Shown here piece by piece: positions 43,963 to 52,928 of a stretch of DNA of 64,000 bases. The notes below the pieces were generated by a model that was not told the origin of the DNA, ran no database searches, and worked only from the letters and a program-made list of their open reading frames with translations. The position numbers were made by a program, and so were the translations under genes. The DNA is from Prevotella sp. UBA2754 (lineage in GTDB: Bacteria > Bacteroidota > Bacteroidia > Bacteroidales > Bacteroidaceae): NCBI GenBank assembly GCA_002353295.1, contig DEJG01000019.1:445300-509299 (forward strand). The letters run 5' to 3'. Every line of letters begins with the position of its first letter. The stretch's first letter is position 1.

Positions 43963-45192
43963 ATGGAAATAGACACAACATCAATAAAAGGGGAAACATT
44001 TGAAAAAGATGTTTTCAGACTCATTTCGGAATGTTTAAGCCAAGATGAAGGTATTATCTTTGGCGGGGAGTTTGATTTCCTTCTACCAGATGGCGTAAAA
44101 AAATTAAAGTGGCCAAAGAATACTGCTGTAGAGATTAAGTATCGTCTAATATATAATTCATTTTCCAAGATTAGAGAAATCTATGATAGGATTCAGCCAA
44201 GCAAGTTAATTGTCGTTGTCATAAACGAAAACGTGACATCTTTAAGATTAACAAACAATGCTCGTATGAGCAGGCGTCAAATAGAAGTCATTTCATATCA
44301 GGACTTATATAAAAAAGCAAGTGCAATAGGCATATCCAATACGGATTATGCTAAAGAAGGAAACAGTGGGAATAAATATCTTGACAATGTAGATGCGAAT
44401 ATCCAAGAAAAAATAAAAGGAGTATTGAAAAGAGATAAAATTAGCATTTTTCTTGGTGCAGGTGTTAGTGCTTCTGCAGGTGTTGTCACTTGGAATAGTC
44501 TTTTAGAACAACTCTGTATTAAAAAGGGATTACCCAAAATTGACAGTGATATAGAGAGCGTAATAAAGGGAAGGTATATTATTGATGCATATAAAAAACA
44601 GCAAAAAGAGATACCTGATGATTTCTATATAGATATGAGAAATATTTTGTATGCAAATATACATTCCTCAAAATTAATTAATTCAATAGCAAAATTAATT
44701 GCAACAAGCAATATAGAGAGTATTATATCCTATAATTATGATGACCTTGTTGAACAAAAAGTTAATGAAGAGAAGCCCTGCTATTCGGTGTTTGATAAAT
44801 CACGACCAATAGACGGAAGCAGCCTACATGTTTATCATGTTCATGGTTTTATACCACAAAATGGAGACTGGTCACCGATTGTCTTAGGAGAAAAAGAGTA
44901 TCATCAGATATATCAAGAATCATACAATTGGGGCAATGTAGAACAACTTCACGCACTATGTAGAAGTGCATGTCTATTTATTGGACTGTCTATGAATGAT
45001 CCCAATTTAAGAAGACTTATAGATATTTCTAATGATGGTGGCGAAGTGGAACCTGTTCATTATGCTTTTCTTAGGAAAATAGAATATGATGTGCCATTTA
45101 TGGAAAAAGTAATGCGGGGATTTGGAGTAAATTGTGTATGGTATGACAGGCATGAAGAATTACCTGAATTATTAGAGTCGTTATGCAATTGA
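43963..45192 (+). CDS. PD-(D/E)XK nuclease-SIR2 fusion (candidate defence effector)
   Basis: 409 residues. The N-terminus (1-120) has 'GGEFDFLLPDG' and 'TAVEIKYRL', giving Asp38 and Glu57-x-Lys59, the core of a PD-(D/E)XK nuclease. From about 158 a SIR2 domain follows: NAD loop 'FLGAGVSASAG' (163-173), 'SIISYNYDDLVEQ', 'LHVYHVHGFIP' with the catalytic His, and 'CLFIGLSMNDPNLRRLI'. SIR2 domains of this type (SIR2_2) deplete NAD+ in anti-phage systems. The nuclease-like part may be a sensor for DNA or a second effector. First gene of a likely four-gene unit, after a 28-base gap from res. Confidence 0.75.
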   Translation: MEIDTTSIKGETFEKDVFRLISECLSQDEGIIFGGEFDFLLPDGVKKLKWPKNTAVEIKYRLIYNSFSKIREIYDRIQPSKLIVVVINENVTSLRLTNNARMSRRQIEVISYQDLYKKASAIGISNTDYAKEGNSGNKYLDNVDANIQEKIKGVLKRDKISIFLGAGVSASAGVVTWNSLLEQLCIKKGLPKIDSDIESVIKGRYIIDAYKKQQKEIPDDFYIDMRNILYANIHSSKLINSIAKLIATSNIESIISYNYDDLVEQKVNEEKPCYSVFDKSRPIDGSSLHVYHVHGFIPQNGDWSPIVLGEKEYHQIYQESYNWGNVEQLHALCRSACLFIGLSMNDPNLRRLIDISNDGGEVEPVHYAFLRKIEYDVPFMEKVMRGFGVNCVWYDRHEELPELLESLCN

Positions 45193-45286
45193 TTTTACAT
45201 AATTAATGGTTAATTCTTGCGAGTTAGTGGGTAACTCGAAATGAGATAATTCAAATAGTTAAACACAATAATATAAAACAATTAAG

Positions 45287-46105
45287 ATGGCAGGAAATGA
45301 AAATATTACAAATCATAGGAATCCAATTGTTATTGGGTTCTGTTTGATTGTTGTTATAACTCTGAGCCTTTTAATCGCGTATCTATGCCATTCGACAAAG
45401 ATATTAGCAGAATCCCAAGAAAGGATTGTGACAGAGCATGTTAGGCATATTGCAACAGTTGATTCACTTTTCTATGAAATGAAAGAAGTAATACTAAGTA
45501 ATGATTCTGGAAAGATTGCAAATGCTCCTGTTTTACTTTCACAATTACAAAAGGACTCTGCATTATTCAAGAGAGAAATCTTGCTATCCCAAGAAGAAAT
45601 GAACAATCTTGTCGAATTACATATAGACAAGATAGAAAATGACTACGCACAAATAGGTATTTGGGGAGGTGTGTTAAGCGTAATCTTCATTATCTTTGGT
45701 TTCTTTGCAATTTTCAAACTTGAAGAAACAAAATCAGATGCCCAAAGGATTCTTAATGATGTTATCAAAAAGGGAGAAGAAGCAAAGAACCAAATAGTTC
45801 AACTTCAATCACAAGCGTCAGAGCTAAATGGTATTCTTAATAATATAAAACAAGAAGGGACTACGCTATACCAAAATAAGGCAAAAGAGTTTAATGACTT
45901 ATTGACCAATCTAACGCAACAATTAGCACAAGCAAGCCAAGACTCCACAAAGATTCAAGAAATCCGCAAGGAAATCGAGGAGAAAAGTGGAAATTACCAA
46001 ATGTCATTAGATGCAATGGAAAAGCAATTGAAACAGTATGAAGCACTTTCAATAACTATTCATGAAGTTTTGGATAAAATCAGAAAGGAGGCATCTAATG
46101 AATAA
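45287..46105 (+). CDS. Two-TM membrane protein with long coiled coil
   Basis: 272 residues. TM1 about 13-34 ('PIVIGFCLIVVITLSLLIAY'), a ~90-residue segment outside ('LFYEMKEVILSNDSG...'), TM2 about 125-145 ('GIWGGVLSVIFIIFGFFAIF'), and a cytoplasmic coiled coil to the end ('QIVQLQSQASELNGILNNIK', 'IQEIRKEIEEKSGNYQMS'). I recognise no named family. The layout suits a membrane anchor or sensor for the STAND or SIR2 protein. Its end overlaps the next start. Confidence 0.7.
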   Translation: MAGNENITNHRNPIVIGFCLIVVITLSLLIAYLCHSTKILAESQERIVTEHVRHIATVDSLFYEMKEVILSNDSGKIANAPVLLSQLQKDSALFKREILLSQEEMNNLVELHIDKIENDYAQIGIWGGVLSVIFIIFGFFAIFKLEETKSDAQRILNDVIKKGEEAKNQIVQLQSQASELNGILNNIKQEGTTLYQNKAKEFNDLLTNLTQQLAQASQDSTKIQEIRKEIEEKSGNYQMSLDAMEKQLKQYEALSITIHEVLDKIRKEASNE

Positions 46106-46613
46106 TCAGCAAAATGTAAGCGTCTTTAATTATTTGACACAGGTACAATCGTTATTTTCACAATATATACAAATTAAGGCTCAACTTAATTTGTTAGAGA
46201 ATAATCTGGAAGCATTGGATAAGGCATTTGATGTGATTCCTACACAGCAAAATCTTTTTGCTATCCAAAATACATGGAATCAGAAATATCAAATCATGCA
46301 ACAAATCCCCCCAATAGCTAATAGCATTGTTGCCAATCTTACTGAAGCGACAAAACTTGCGTTGTCTTCAATCCAAACAAACATTACATCTGGGAATAGA
46401 TTAAACTTGGCCCTAAATGACAATGCCATTGCTTCTATATGTTCTACTATAGAGCAAAATAGTATTCTTCCTTATATTAAGGAACTATATCGGCAATATT
46501 GTATAATGCAAAACATTCCCATGCAATTGAGCAACATTGAAATGCTATTGCGAATGAGTCAAAATAACATCCCCAATTTTAGTCGCTTAAAAACAATAAT
46601 AAATGGTTATTAA
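46098..46613 (+). CDS. Small helical protein of the SIR2/STAND cassette
   Basis: About 171 residues. The start at 46098 is decided by a strong AGGAGG at 46086-46091 and by overlap with the previous stop; an in-frame ATG at 46062 has no such site. The product is all helical and rich in Gln, Asn and Leu ('VFNYLTQVQSLFSQYIQIKA', 'NLLENNLEALD'-type heptads). No family recognised. It is probably a partner of the coiled-coil protein, since the two are translationally coupled. Confidence 0.65.
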   Translation: MNNQQNVSVFNYLTQVQSLFSQYIQIKAQLNLLENNLEALDKAFDVIPTQQNLFAIQNTWNQKYQIMQQIPPIANSIVANLTEATKLALSSIQTNITSGNRLNLALNDNAIASICSTIEQNSILPYIKELYRQYCIMQNIPMQLSNIEMLLRMSQNNIPNFSRLKTIINGY

Positions 46614-46697
46614 ATAAATGCGATTCAATATGGCAAGAGAATATATATTATATTGGTTGATGTCTTTCTGGTGTTTGTTTTAAAAATATAAAATTCG

Positions 46698-49600
46698 ATG
46701 ATAAGTTATATAATACCACAAATACTAACGTATCAAAACATTGACGATTTATTTGTGAATAATAACAAAGCGCGTTCATTGTCTTATGCTGAAAGAAATT
46801 TGTCCATAGATGAATTGCTTAAAGACGACTTCATTTGTGTTGTCGGCGAACCTGGAATTGGCAAGAGTAGACTTATTGATGAAATAAAGAATCGTTCTTC
46901 CAAAAAGAATATACATTCTTGCAAAGCATCGGAAATAAAAGACAAGCCTATCCCTAATGATATTGAATACTGCATAATAGATGCTTTAGATGAAGTTGAA
47001 GGAGATACATTTTATAGTACGTTACAACAAATAAAGGACTATAAAGAAAAGAATTCAGATTCCAAAGTGTTATTCACCTGTAGAAAACATTATGTGGCAT
47101 CTTATAAAAACCATTTTGCCTCTTGTAAAGACTTAATCTATGTAGAATTGTGTCGACTGAGAGATGAAGATGTAATGGAAGTTGTAAATAAGTGTTCTGA
47201 GATAACAAAAGTTAGTGTTGCTAATAATTCAAAATTAAAAGAACTCCTAACAATTCCTAGATATTTGACTTATTTTGAGGAATTTGAAGAACAAAAAGGT
47301 GAGATTTCGAATATCGGTGAGCTATTTGAGTATATGACAAGTCAGTCAATACTAAAAGCTATAGAAGCTCGTTATAATGACAGCAAGAACGAAAACTTCA
47401 AGATCCTTATACAAAGAGTATTGGAGAAAGTTTCATTCATCATGGAGATAAGCCGTAAAGACCAAATCTCAAAAGATGAACTTTACACGATTCTTGATGG
47501 AATAAAGGGTAATATGACTCAGATGCTCGTAGCCAATTTTGACCTATTTTTCTTTGAAAGTCGCATATTAAAAGATACAAACGGAATTCTACAATTTGAA
47601 AACACTGAACTACAGGAATATCTTGCTGCAAAAGAGTTATGTAGACACGACAACATAGAAAGTGTTCTCTACGATATCGCTGTCCAGAAAGACTTAAAGC
47701 ATATTCATCTCAATTGGTATGATATTATTCCTCACATGTCATATACAAAAGATAGAGTACACTCCTTCATTAACATAATTAAGCTCATTGTATCATACGA
47801 GTCTTGCCTTGAGAATGAATCATTTGAATCACTTTTGAGATACATTGTTTCATCTATCCTTTCTCCCCAACAGAAAAAAGAACTATTTTCAATTATACTT
47901 GATCATTATCTGCGTGTACCTGCATATATGTATTGGAGAGCGCCAATTCTCAAATTAATGCAAGAATGCTACACGCCCAATTGTAATAGCGAATTAAAAC
48001 CATTTGTTGAATATGTCAAGCAGTTCAACAAAATACAATTGGCAAATATCTGTGCCATACTTGAGGTGATTGTTGAAGAGGACAAGCTCGATAAAGATAT
48101 ATATGACTATTGGACGTATGCTGCAGATATTCTCATACAAGAGGATGATGAAGAGAAAAAGTTGGCTGCTTTAAATCTATACAAGGCACTTAAAGCCTGG
48201 GATAATCTTACTCGCCTTTCAAAAGAGTATAGTTTTTTTTCACAAAAGCTTAAAGAAAGGTATTGTGAAGTTACTGGCTATGGAAAGATTACGGATAATG
48301 CTGTTGTAGATTGCTGGTTAAATGGATGCTTTGAGAGTAATCCTCATGCGATTAATGCTGTATTATGCATTGAGGCTCCTGCAACGATAGCTTATGCATA
48401 TAACAGTATTATTGAAGCCAATAAACTCAACGAGTTTTTCGACCCCAAAGGAGAAAGGGCTGTCTTCTATGAACCTTATCTAAATAAACAATTTACTATT
48501 ATTTGGAATGAAGATCCTGAAAAGAAAAAACTCATAACAAAAATCATTGCAAATTACATCGAAAGAGAGTCCTATTCTATTCTTCATGAGATTGATGGTA
48601 CTGTTAAACAAATAATACTTGATAATGAAACAGGAAAGATATTTGTAAAATGCTTTAATAGAGGATGGTATTTAGAAGATGTCTTTAGACACTTTGATGA
48701 AAAATTAGTTGATGCAGAATTAGTTTCGGCTTTAGACAAGTTATTGAATGAGATAAAGGTGGATAAATTGCGTATAGATTTTATTCTTACTACTCTTATT
48801 AATAAAATCAAGAATGATGAAGCCAAGAGTGTTTCCGTGTCCAAATACATATCACGTTATGCTGAAACATTTGCCCAATGGGACAAAAATTCAGAAGAAG
48901 ATGCAAAAAGGAAAGATAATAATTCATCATCCATGTTGGATTATCAGAGCCTTACAGAATCTGACGTGTCCAAGTATGTAAAATATAATGCAGCATATAG
49001 ATTATCCAAAAACATAAACTACTTACAGGAACAGAATTCACAGCCATTTGTGAATGTGATTGAAACATTTATAGATGAGATGAATCTAGACAAATTGAAG
49101 TTGGAAAAGAAAGAGAATAATTCTTTCAGTATTTCTACGATGCTGGTTATGCTCCCATCTTTTGTTAGAGCAATGTATCATCTAAACTTCATTGACTTAC
49201 TAATAAAACACAGGATTGTCTTGGCAAAGACTCTGCCATTTATTCGCTGCATCCCATCTCATGATTACAACGAAATACGAAACATCTATAAGTCTATCAT
49301 TGGGAATCTCAGCGATGATGAGAAAAAAGAGCTAATGGTTTGGTGGAAATCAAGAAAAGATGACCTCATGAATATCAGCCCTGACAGTGTACTTACATGT
49401 ATAAACGATTACAATTTTGATGCATTATCCTATAAACTAGAGGAGTATATAGATGAATATACAAAGAACCAAGATATAGAACACCGTTATGCTGCATCGA
49501 AAGCTTTGGAGTTAATATCAACTGGATACGGGAACTGGAATATTGAGAAATATAGGAATCTTTTCAATCTATTAAAAGATGACGATATTGAAAGTGTAAA

Positions 49601-50681
49601 AATGCTATGTAATGCAATAATGATTGAAAAATATCAAGATGCAGAAGCAATTACTTGGAGGATAGACTATCTTAAAAATCATGTATTGCAATCTCTTCAT
49701 AACAGCACAGGACATGTTCGTGCAATCTCTATAGAGGAATCAGAAATGACTAATCCCAATCCACAGATGTTCAGATGCTTTATGAACATAAAAGGGAATA
49801 TAAAATTAGATGATCAAATGCTTAGTTTGTTTGATGTTGGACTATCGTTATGTAATAATCCTGACACACAGGAATACGCGAGTTATATTCTTAAACAGAT
49901 ATACAATTTCTTTTTAAATACTGATAATGGTTACATTCCAGAATTGAGGAAGAAAGTGGAGGCGTTCAATGCTAAAAATGTGAGTTTCCTCGCTAACGAC
50001 ATCATGAACAATGCTGAAATGATATTCTTAAAAAAGGAAAAGATTTCGATTGATAAAGCTATCAAGATGTATAATAAATGTATTGATGAATCTCATTTGG
50101 AAATACGTAACGATGGTGATTTGAGAAGATATTTCACATATATACATTCCGAAGTTCAGAAAGAGATACAGGATCAAGGTATATACTCTTTGATAAGCCG
50201 AGACGTATTAAGTGAAGATTTCATACAGAGGGAGTTAAAGAATACCATTGTAAACAAATGCTGTAAATTGGGTTTGAATGCGATTCAGATAGATAGAGAA
50301 GTCGCACTTCAAGATAACAAGCGTACAGATCTTCTCATTAGATATGGTTTTTGTAATCCTATCATGGTAGAGTTGAAGTTACTACATAATGACGAAATTC
50401 AAAACGAGAGGAAGCGTCATGAATACAAGAAGAAGTTTATTAAATACACAAACGCTACTAATGCCTGCCTGTCTGTTTTTTGGGTATTTAATGTTCATAA
50501 TGACAGAAGTGACGCTACAAAATTCAAGAATCTAGAAGAAGAATATAAAGATCTCGACAACACTAGGGTATTACTAACTGATTGTAAATGTAGCAGTGGT
50601 ATTGATACTGGTATATCTAAGAACAAACAAACTTCTGGATTAAAGAAGGAGAGTAATAAGAATAGAAGAAAAGGCAAATAA
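46698..50681 (+). CDS. Giant STAND NTPase with C-terminal PD-(D/E)XK nuclease
   Basis: 1327 residues. The NTPase lies at the N-terminus: Walker A G50-EPGIGKS-57 and Walker B 'CIIDALDE' (92-99), NACHT-like, with 'LFTCRKHYV' as a sensor-like strand and 'LQEYLAAKEL' near 310, the phrase that ends NACHT/STAND winged-helix modules. Residues ~350-1150 are helical repeats, probably the sensor. At the C-terminus 'RTDLLIRYGFCNPIMVELKL' gives Asp1211 and Glu1225-x-Lys1227 of a nuclease core, followed by a Lys-rich tail. Avs proteins place the effector first; here it is last. It may bind a phage protein through the repeats and then cut DNA. AT-rich codon use unlike the flanks. Confidence 0.75.
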   Translation: MISYIIPQILTYQNIDDLFVNNNKARSLSYAERNLSIDELLKDDFICVVGEPGIGKSRLIDEIKNRSSKKNIHSCKASEIKDKPIPNDIEYCIIDALDEVEGDTFYSTLQQIKDYKEKNSDSKVLFTCRKHYVASYKNHFASCKDLIYVELCRLRDEDVMEVVNKCSEITKVSVANNSKLKELLTIPRYLTYFEEFEEQKGEISNIGELFEYMTSQSILKAIEARYNDSKNENFKILIQRVLEKVSFIMEISRKDQISKDELYTILDGIKGNMTQMLVANFDLFFFESRILKDTNGILQFENTELQEYLAAKELCRHDNIESVLYDIAVQKDLKHIHLNWYDIIPHMSYTKDRVHSFINIIKLIVSYESCLENESFESLLRYIVSSILSPQQKKELFSIILDHYLRVPAYMYWRAPILKLMQECYTPNCNSELKPFVEYVKQFNKIQLANICAILEVIVEEDKLDKDIYDYWTYAADILIQEDDEEKKLAALNLYKALKAWDNLTRLSKEYSFFSQKLKERYCEVTGYGKITDNAVVDCWLNGCFESNPHAINAVLCIEAPATIAYAYNSIIEANKLNEFFDPKGERAVFYEPYLNKQFTIIWNEDPEKKKLITKIIANYIERESYSILHEIDGTVKQIILDNETGKIFVKCFNRGWYLEDVFRHFDEKLVDAELVSALDKLLNEIKVDKLRIDFILTTLINKIKNDEAKSVSVSKYISRYAETFAQWDKNSEEDAKRKDNNSSSMLDYQSLTESDVSKYVKYNAAYRLSKNINYLQEQNSQPFVNVIETFIDEMNLDKLKLEKKENNSFSISTMLVMLPSFVRAMYHLNFIDLLIKHRIVLAKTLPFIRCIPSHDYNEIRNIYKSIIGNLSDDEKKELMVWWKSRKDDLMNISPDSVLTCINDYNFDALSYKLEEYIDEYTKNQDIEHRYAASKALELISTGYGNWNIEKYRNLFNLLKDDDIESVKMLCNAIMIEKYQDAEAITWRIDYLKNHVLQSLHNSTGHVRAISIEESEMTNPNPQMFRCFMNIKGNIKLDDQMLSLFDVGLSLCNNPDTQEYASYILKQIYNFFLNTDNGYIPELRKKVEAFNAKNVSFLANDIMNNAEMIFLKKEKISIDKAIKMYNKCIDESHLEIRNDGDLRRYFTYIHSEVQKEIQDQGIYSLISRDVLSEDFIQRELKNTIVNKCCKLGLNAIQIDREVALQDNKRTDLLIRYGFCNPIMVELKLLHNDEIQNERKRHEYKKKFIKYTNATNACLSVFWVFNVHNDRSDATKFKNLEEEYKDLDNTRVLLTDCKCSSGIDTGISKNKQTSGLKKESNKNRRKGK

Positions 50682-50759
50682 TGAAGCTAAAGAACAATGA
50701 GATATCGCAAGAACACCTGTGCTCTTTTCGAAAATAATGATTAACTTTGCAAACGAAAT

Positions 50760-52256
50760 ATGAACATGAACGAGAAAACGATAAAGGAAGCACTGCTTAA
50801 AGGCGAACGTGTAACGCTGGAGTGCAAGAAGGCTAAGTCTGAAGTTCCCAAAGAACTTTGGAATACGTACTCTGCCTTTGCAAATACCATAGGTGGGCTG
50901 ATACTGCTTGGCGTTGAGGAACATCGGAAAGAGACAGATCCTGCCAAACGCTTTGAGATAATAGGTGTAGACAATCATCAGAAGATTCTGACGGACTTCT
51001 GGAACACCATCAACAGCGACAAAGTGAATGAAAACATTCTTGTTGAGAAGGATGTTGAGGTAGTTGATCTGGATGGAAAGAAGATTGTATGTATCCATGT
51101 GCCTATGGCAGATTTCCGCATGAAGCCAATCTACCTGAACGGCAACGTTTATAAGGGAACGTATAGGCGTAACCATGAAGGTGATTACCATTGCACAGAG
51201 CGGCAGGTGAGAGCCATGATACGTGACTCTTTCGAAGATGGCAATGATGGCATCCTGATTGAGCATTACAATATGGATGACATCGACCTCGACACGCTAC
51301 ATCGATATCGTACATTGTTCCGGGTATGGAACAATGACCACGTATGGAACGAGGTTGATGATAAGACGTTCCTCAGGAATCTCGGAGGCTATATCGTCAA
51401 TAGAGAAGAAGGGAAAGAGGGCTTGTCGATGGCTGGCTTGATGATGTTTGGAAAGGGGTTGCCTATACGGGAACGCTTCGATAATTTCCGCATGGACTAC
51501 CTCAACTTCTGCAACCTTATTGGTGAGGAACGCTATAGCGACCGCCTGACTTATGATGGGCGTTGGGAAAACAACTTGTATCAGTTCTTCAGCATTGTAT
51601 TGCCAAAGATGACTTTCGACTTGCCGAGACCATTCCGAATGGAGGGGTTGCAGCGAGTGGATGACACACCTCAGCATAAAGCTGTACGCGAAGCCTTTAC
51701 CAACTCGATAATTCATGCAGACCTGATGATGGATGCTGGCATCTTACGAATTGAAAAGCATGATGACCGTCTCTGCTTCCGTAATCCTGGATTGTTGAGA
51801 TTGCCTATAGAGCAGATCTACGAAGGTGGTAACTCCAAGGCTCGTAACCCGCGTATTCAGAATATGCTTCGCATGGTAGGCTTTGGTGAGAATATCGGTT
51901 CCGGTTTCCCCAAGATCATTGCTGCTTGGAAAGAGACTGGTTGGGGCGAACCAGAGTTGAAGAATAAGATAGAAGTAGATGAAGTGGAATTGGTTCTGCC
52001 TGTTTCAACTGCAACAACAAATGTCGTAAAAGATGTCGTAAAAGATGTCGTAAAAGAACTAACTGATAGACAGCGAGTTATAATTGATTTAATAAGAGAG
52101 AACCCTTCGTTGAGCGCCAGTGAAATGTCACAAAAGACAGGCATGGTGACACGAACTATTCAAAGAGACTTGGCATCACTACACGAAAAAGGTATCCTTA
52201 CTCGCGAAGGTGGGCGTAAAGACGGTAAATGGGTAATACTTAATATTTCGAAATAA
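50760..52256 (+). CDS. AlbA_2/Schlafen-type ATP-binding HTH regulator
   Basis: 498 residues. AlbA_2 domain about 10-130 ('ERVTLECKKAKSEVPKELWN', 'SAFANTIGGLILLGVEE'), HATPase-like middle ('AVREAFTNSIIHADLMMDAG', 'LCFRNPGLLRLPIEQIYEGG', 'GFGENIGSGFPKIIAAW'), and a C-terminal winged helix ('NPSLSASEMSQKTGMVTRTI', 'LHEKGILTREGGRKDGKW'). Such proteins are common next to defence and mobile genes and probably regulate them. The linker VVKDVVKDVVKEL is encoded by three 12-base tandem repeats. Base composition is nearer the host than the preceding cassette. Confidence 0.85.
   Translation: MNMNEKTIKEALLKGERVTLECKKAKSEVPKELWNTYSAFANTIGGLILLGVEEHRKETDPAKRFEIIGVDNHQKILTDFWNTINSDKVNENILVEKDVEVVDLDGKKIVCIHVPMADFRMKPIYLNGNVYKGTYRRNHEGDYHCTERQVRAMIRDSFEDGNDGILIEHYNMDDIDLDTLHRYRTLFRVWNNDHVWNEVDDKTFLRNLGGYIVNREEGKEGLSMAGLMMFGKGLPIRERFDNFRMDYLNFCNLIGEERYSDRLTYDGRWENNLYQFFSIVLPKMTFDLPRPFRMEGLQRVDDTPQHKAVREAFTNSIIHADLMMDAGILRIEKHDDRLCFRNPGLLRLPIEQIYEGGNSKARNPRIQNMLRMVGFGENIGSGFPKIIAAWKETGWGEPELKNKIEVDEVELVLPVSTATTNVVKDVVKDVVKELTDRQRVIIDLIRENPSLSASEMSQKTGMVTRTIQRDLASLHEKGILTREGGRKDGKWVILNISK
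52023..52058 (+). repeat. Three tandem 12-base repeats in coding sequence
   Basis: GTCGTAAAAGAT twice and GTCGTAAAAGAA once, in frame, encoding VVKD units between the ATPase and HTH domains. Because the unit is a multiple of three, slippage would change linker length without a frameshift. Confidence 0.85.
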
Positions 52257-52260
52257 TTGA

Positions 52261-52620
52261 TTAACTTTCTATGTAAAGCAAAGCGAAAGGCTACGGGTAG
52301 GCGCGACAGCGGGAATCCTTAGGGTCGAGCGGCATATAAAATATGACGACACGCTCAATGAGTTCGTTGTGACGGTGGAGCGTAAAAATGTCGAAGATAA
52401 TGTCGAAGTTAGTGATAGAGATAATGATAGAGTTGATGATAGAGATGACAGAGATAAGGCGTTGAACAACAATAATTTAAGAAATTCGACAAACTCAAAA
52501 ACAGACAGAGAAGACAGAGATCCAGACAGAGATAAAAATGTCGAAGTTGATGTTGAATTAACTATTCCCGACAAGCCTAATAGCAAGAATCAGAAATATC
52601 GGAAAGTAAGAAAGGAGTGA
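52261..52620 (+). CDS. Unrecognised D/R/N-rich open frame, possibly degenerate
   Basis: The frame is open from the TGA at 52258 to the stop at 52618-52620; the first ATG (52369) gives 83 residues. The upstream part, without an ATG, reads protein-like ('SERLRVGATAGILRVERHIK', 'YDDTLNEFVVTVERKN'), so the gene may be a truncated tail of a longer protein. The rest is low-complexity charged sequence ('DRDNDRVDDRDDRDK'). It shares GTCGAAG/GTCGTAA-type repeats with the preceding gene. I do not recognise the family. Confidence 0.35.
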   Translation, partial: LTFYVKQSERLRVGATAGILRVERHIKYDDTLNEFVVTVERKNVEDNVEVSDRDNDRVDDRDDRDKALNNNNLRNSTNSKTDREDRDPDRDKNVEVDVELTIPDKPNSKNQKYRKVRKE

Positions 52621-52677
52621 TGGTTGACGGGTTGACACCTATATGACAATATCAACTTGTCAACGTTGAATAATATT

Positions 52678-52721
52678 CTTTTCCCTTAAGGTTCCTCATG
52701 GGCTTTAAGGGAAAAGAAGTT
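52678..52721 (+). terminator. Terminator at the right end of the defence island
   Basis: CTTTTCCCTTAA (52678-52689) pairs perfectly with TTAAGGGAAAAG (52705-52716) and AAGTTTTT follows. The right arm contains TTTAAGGGAAAA (52704-52715), also found at 36701-36712. Confidence 0.65.
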
Positions 52722-52807
52722 TTTAGGAGAAAATGCGCCAGTAGCACCGCTGAAATTGAGTGATAGGCGTAGCAGTATAAAATCAGTATCAAATATGCAA
52801 TAATTAA

Positions 52808-52850
52808 AAAGAAAAAGCCCCGTAAATCATTGATTTACAGGACTTTCTTG
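52808..52850 (-). terminator. Terminator of tRNA-His
   Basis: On the minus strand AAGTCCTGTAAATCA pairs with TGATTTACGGGGCTT and runs into TTTTTC, just after the tRNA 3' end. Confidence 0.75.
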
Positions 52851-52853
52851 AAG

Positions 52854-52928
52854 GGTGCCCGGACGGACTCGAACCGTCGACATTCAGAACCACAATCTGA
52901 CGCTCTAACCAACTGAACTACGGGCACC
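52854..52928 (-). tRNA. tRNA-His (anticodon GTG)
   Basis: The minus strand folds as a full cloverleaf: acceptor GTGCCCG/CGGGCAC plus the extra G(-1) paired with C73 that marks tRNA-His, D arm AGTTCAGTTGGTTAGAGC, anticodon loop TTGTGGT with GTG, and T arm GGTTCGAGTCC. The CCA end is not encoded. Its 3' end faces the defence island, the usual side for tRNA-targeted integration. Confidence 0.96.

Noticed and set aside
46062..46097. Longer start of the small helical protein
   Set aside because: No ribosome binding site; the ATG at 46098 has AGGAGG at the right distance.
52854..52928. Exact tRNA-His 3' end duplication as an att site
   Set aside because: I looked for the acceptor and T-arm sequence near 36.4-37.1 kb and found none; only a 12-base TTTAAGGGAAAA is shared.
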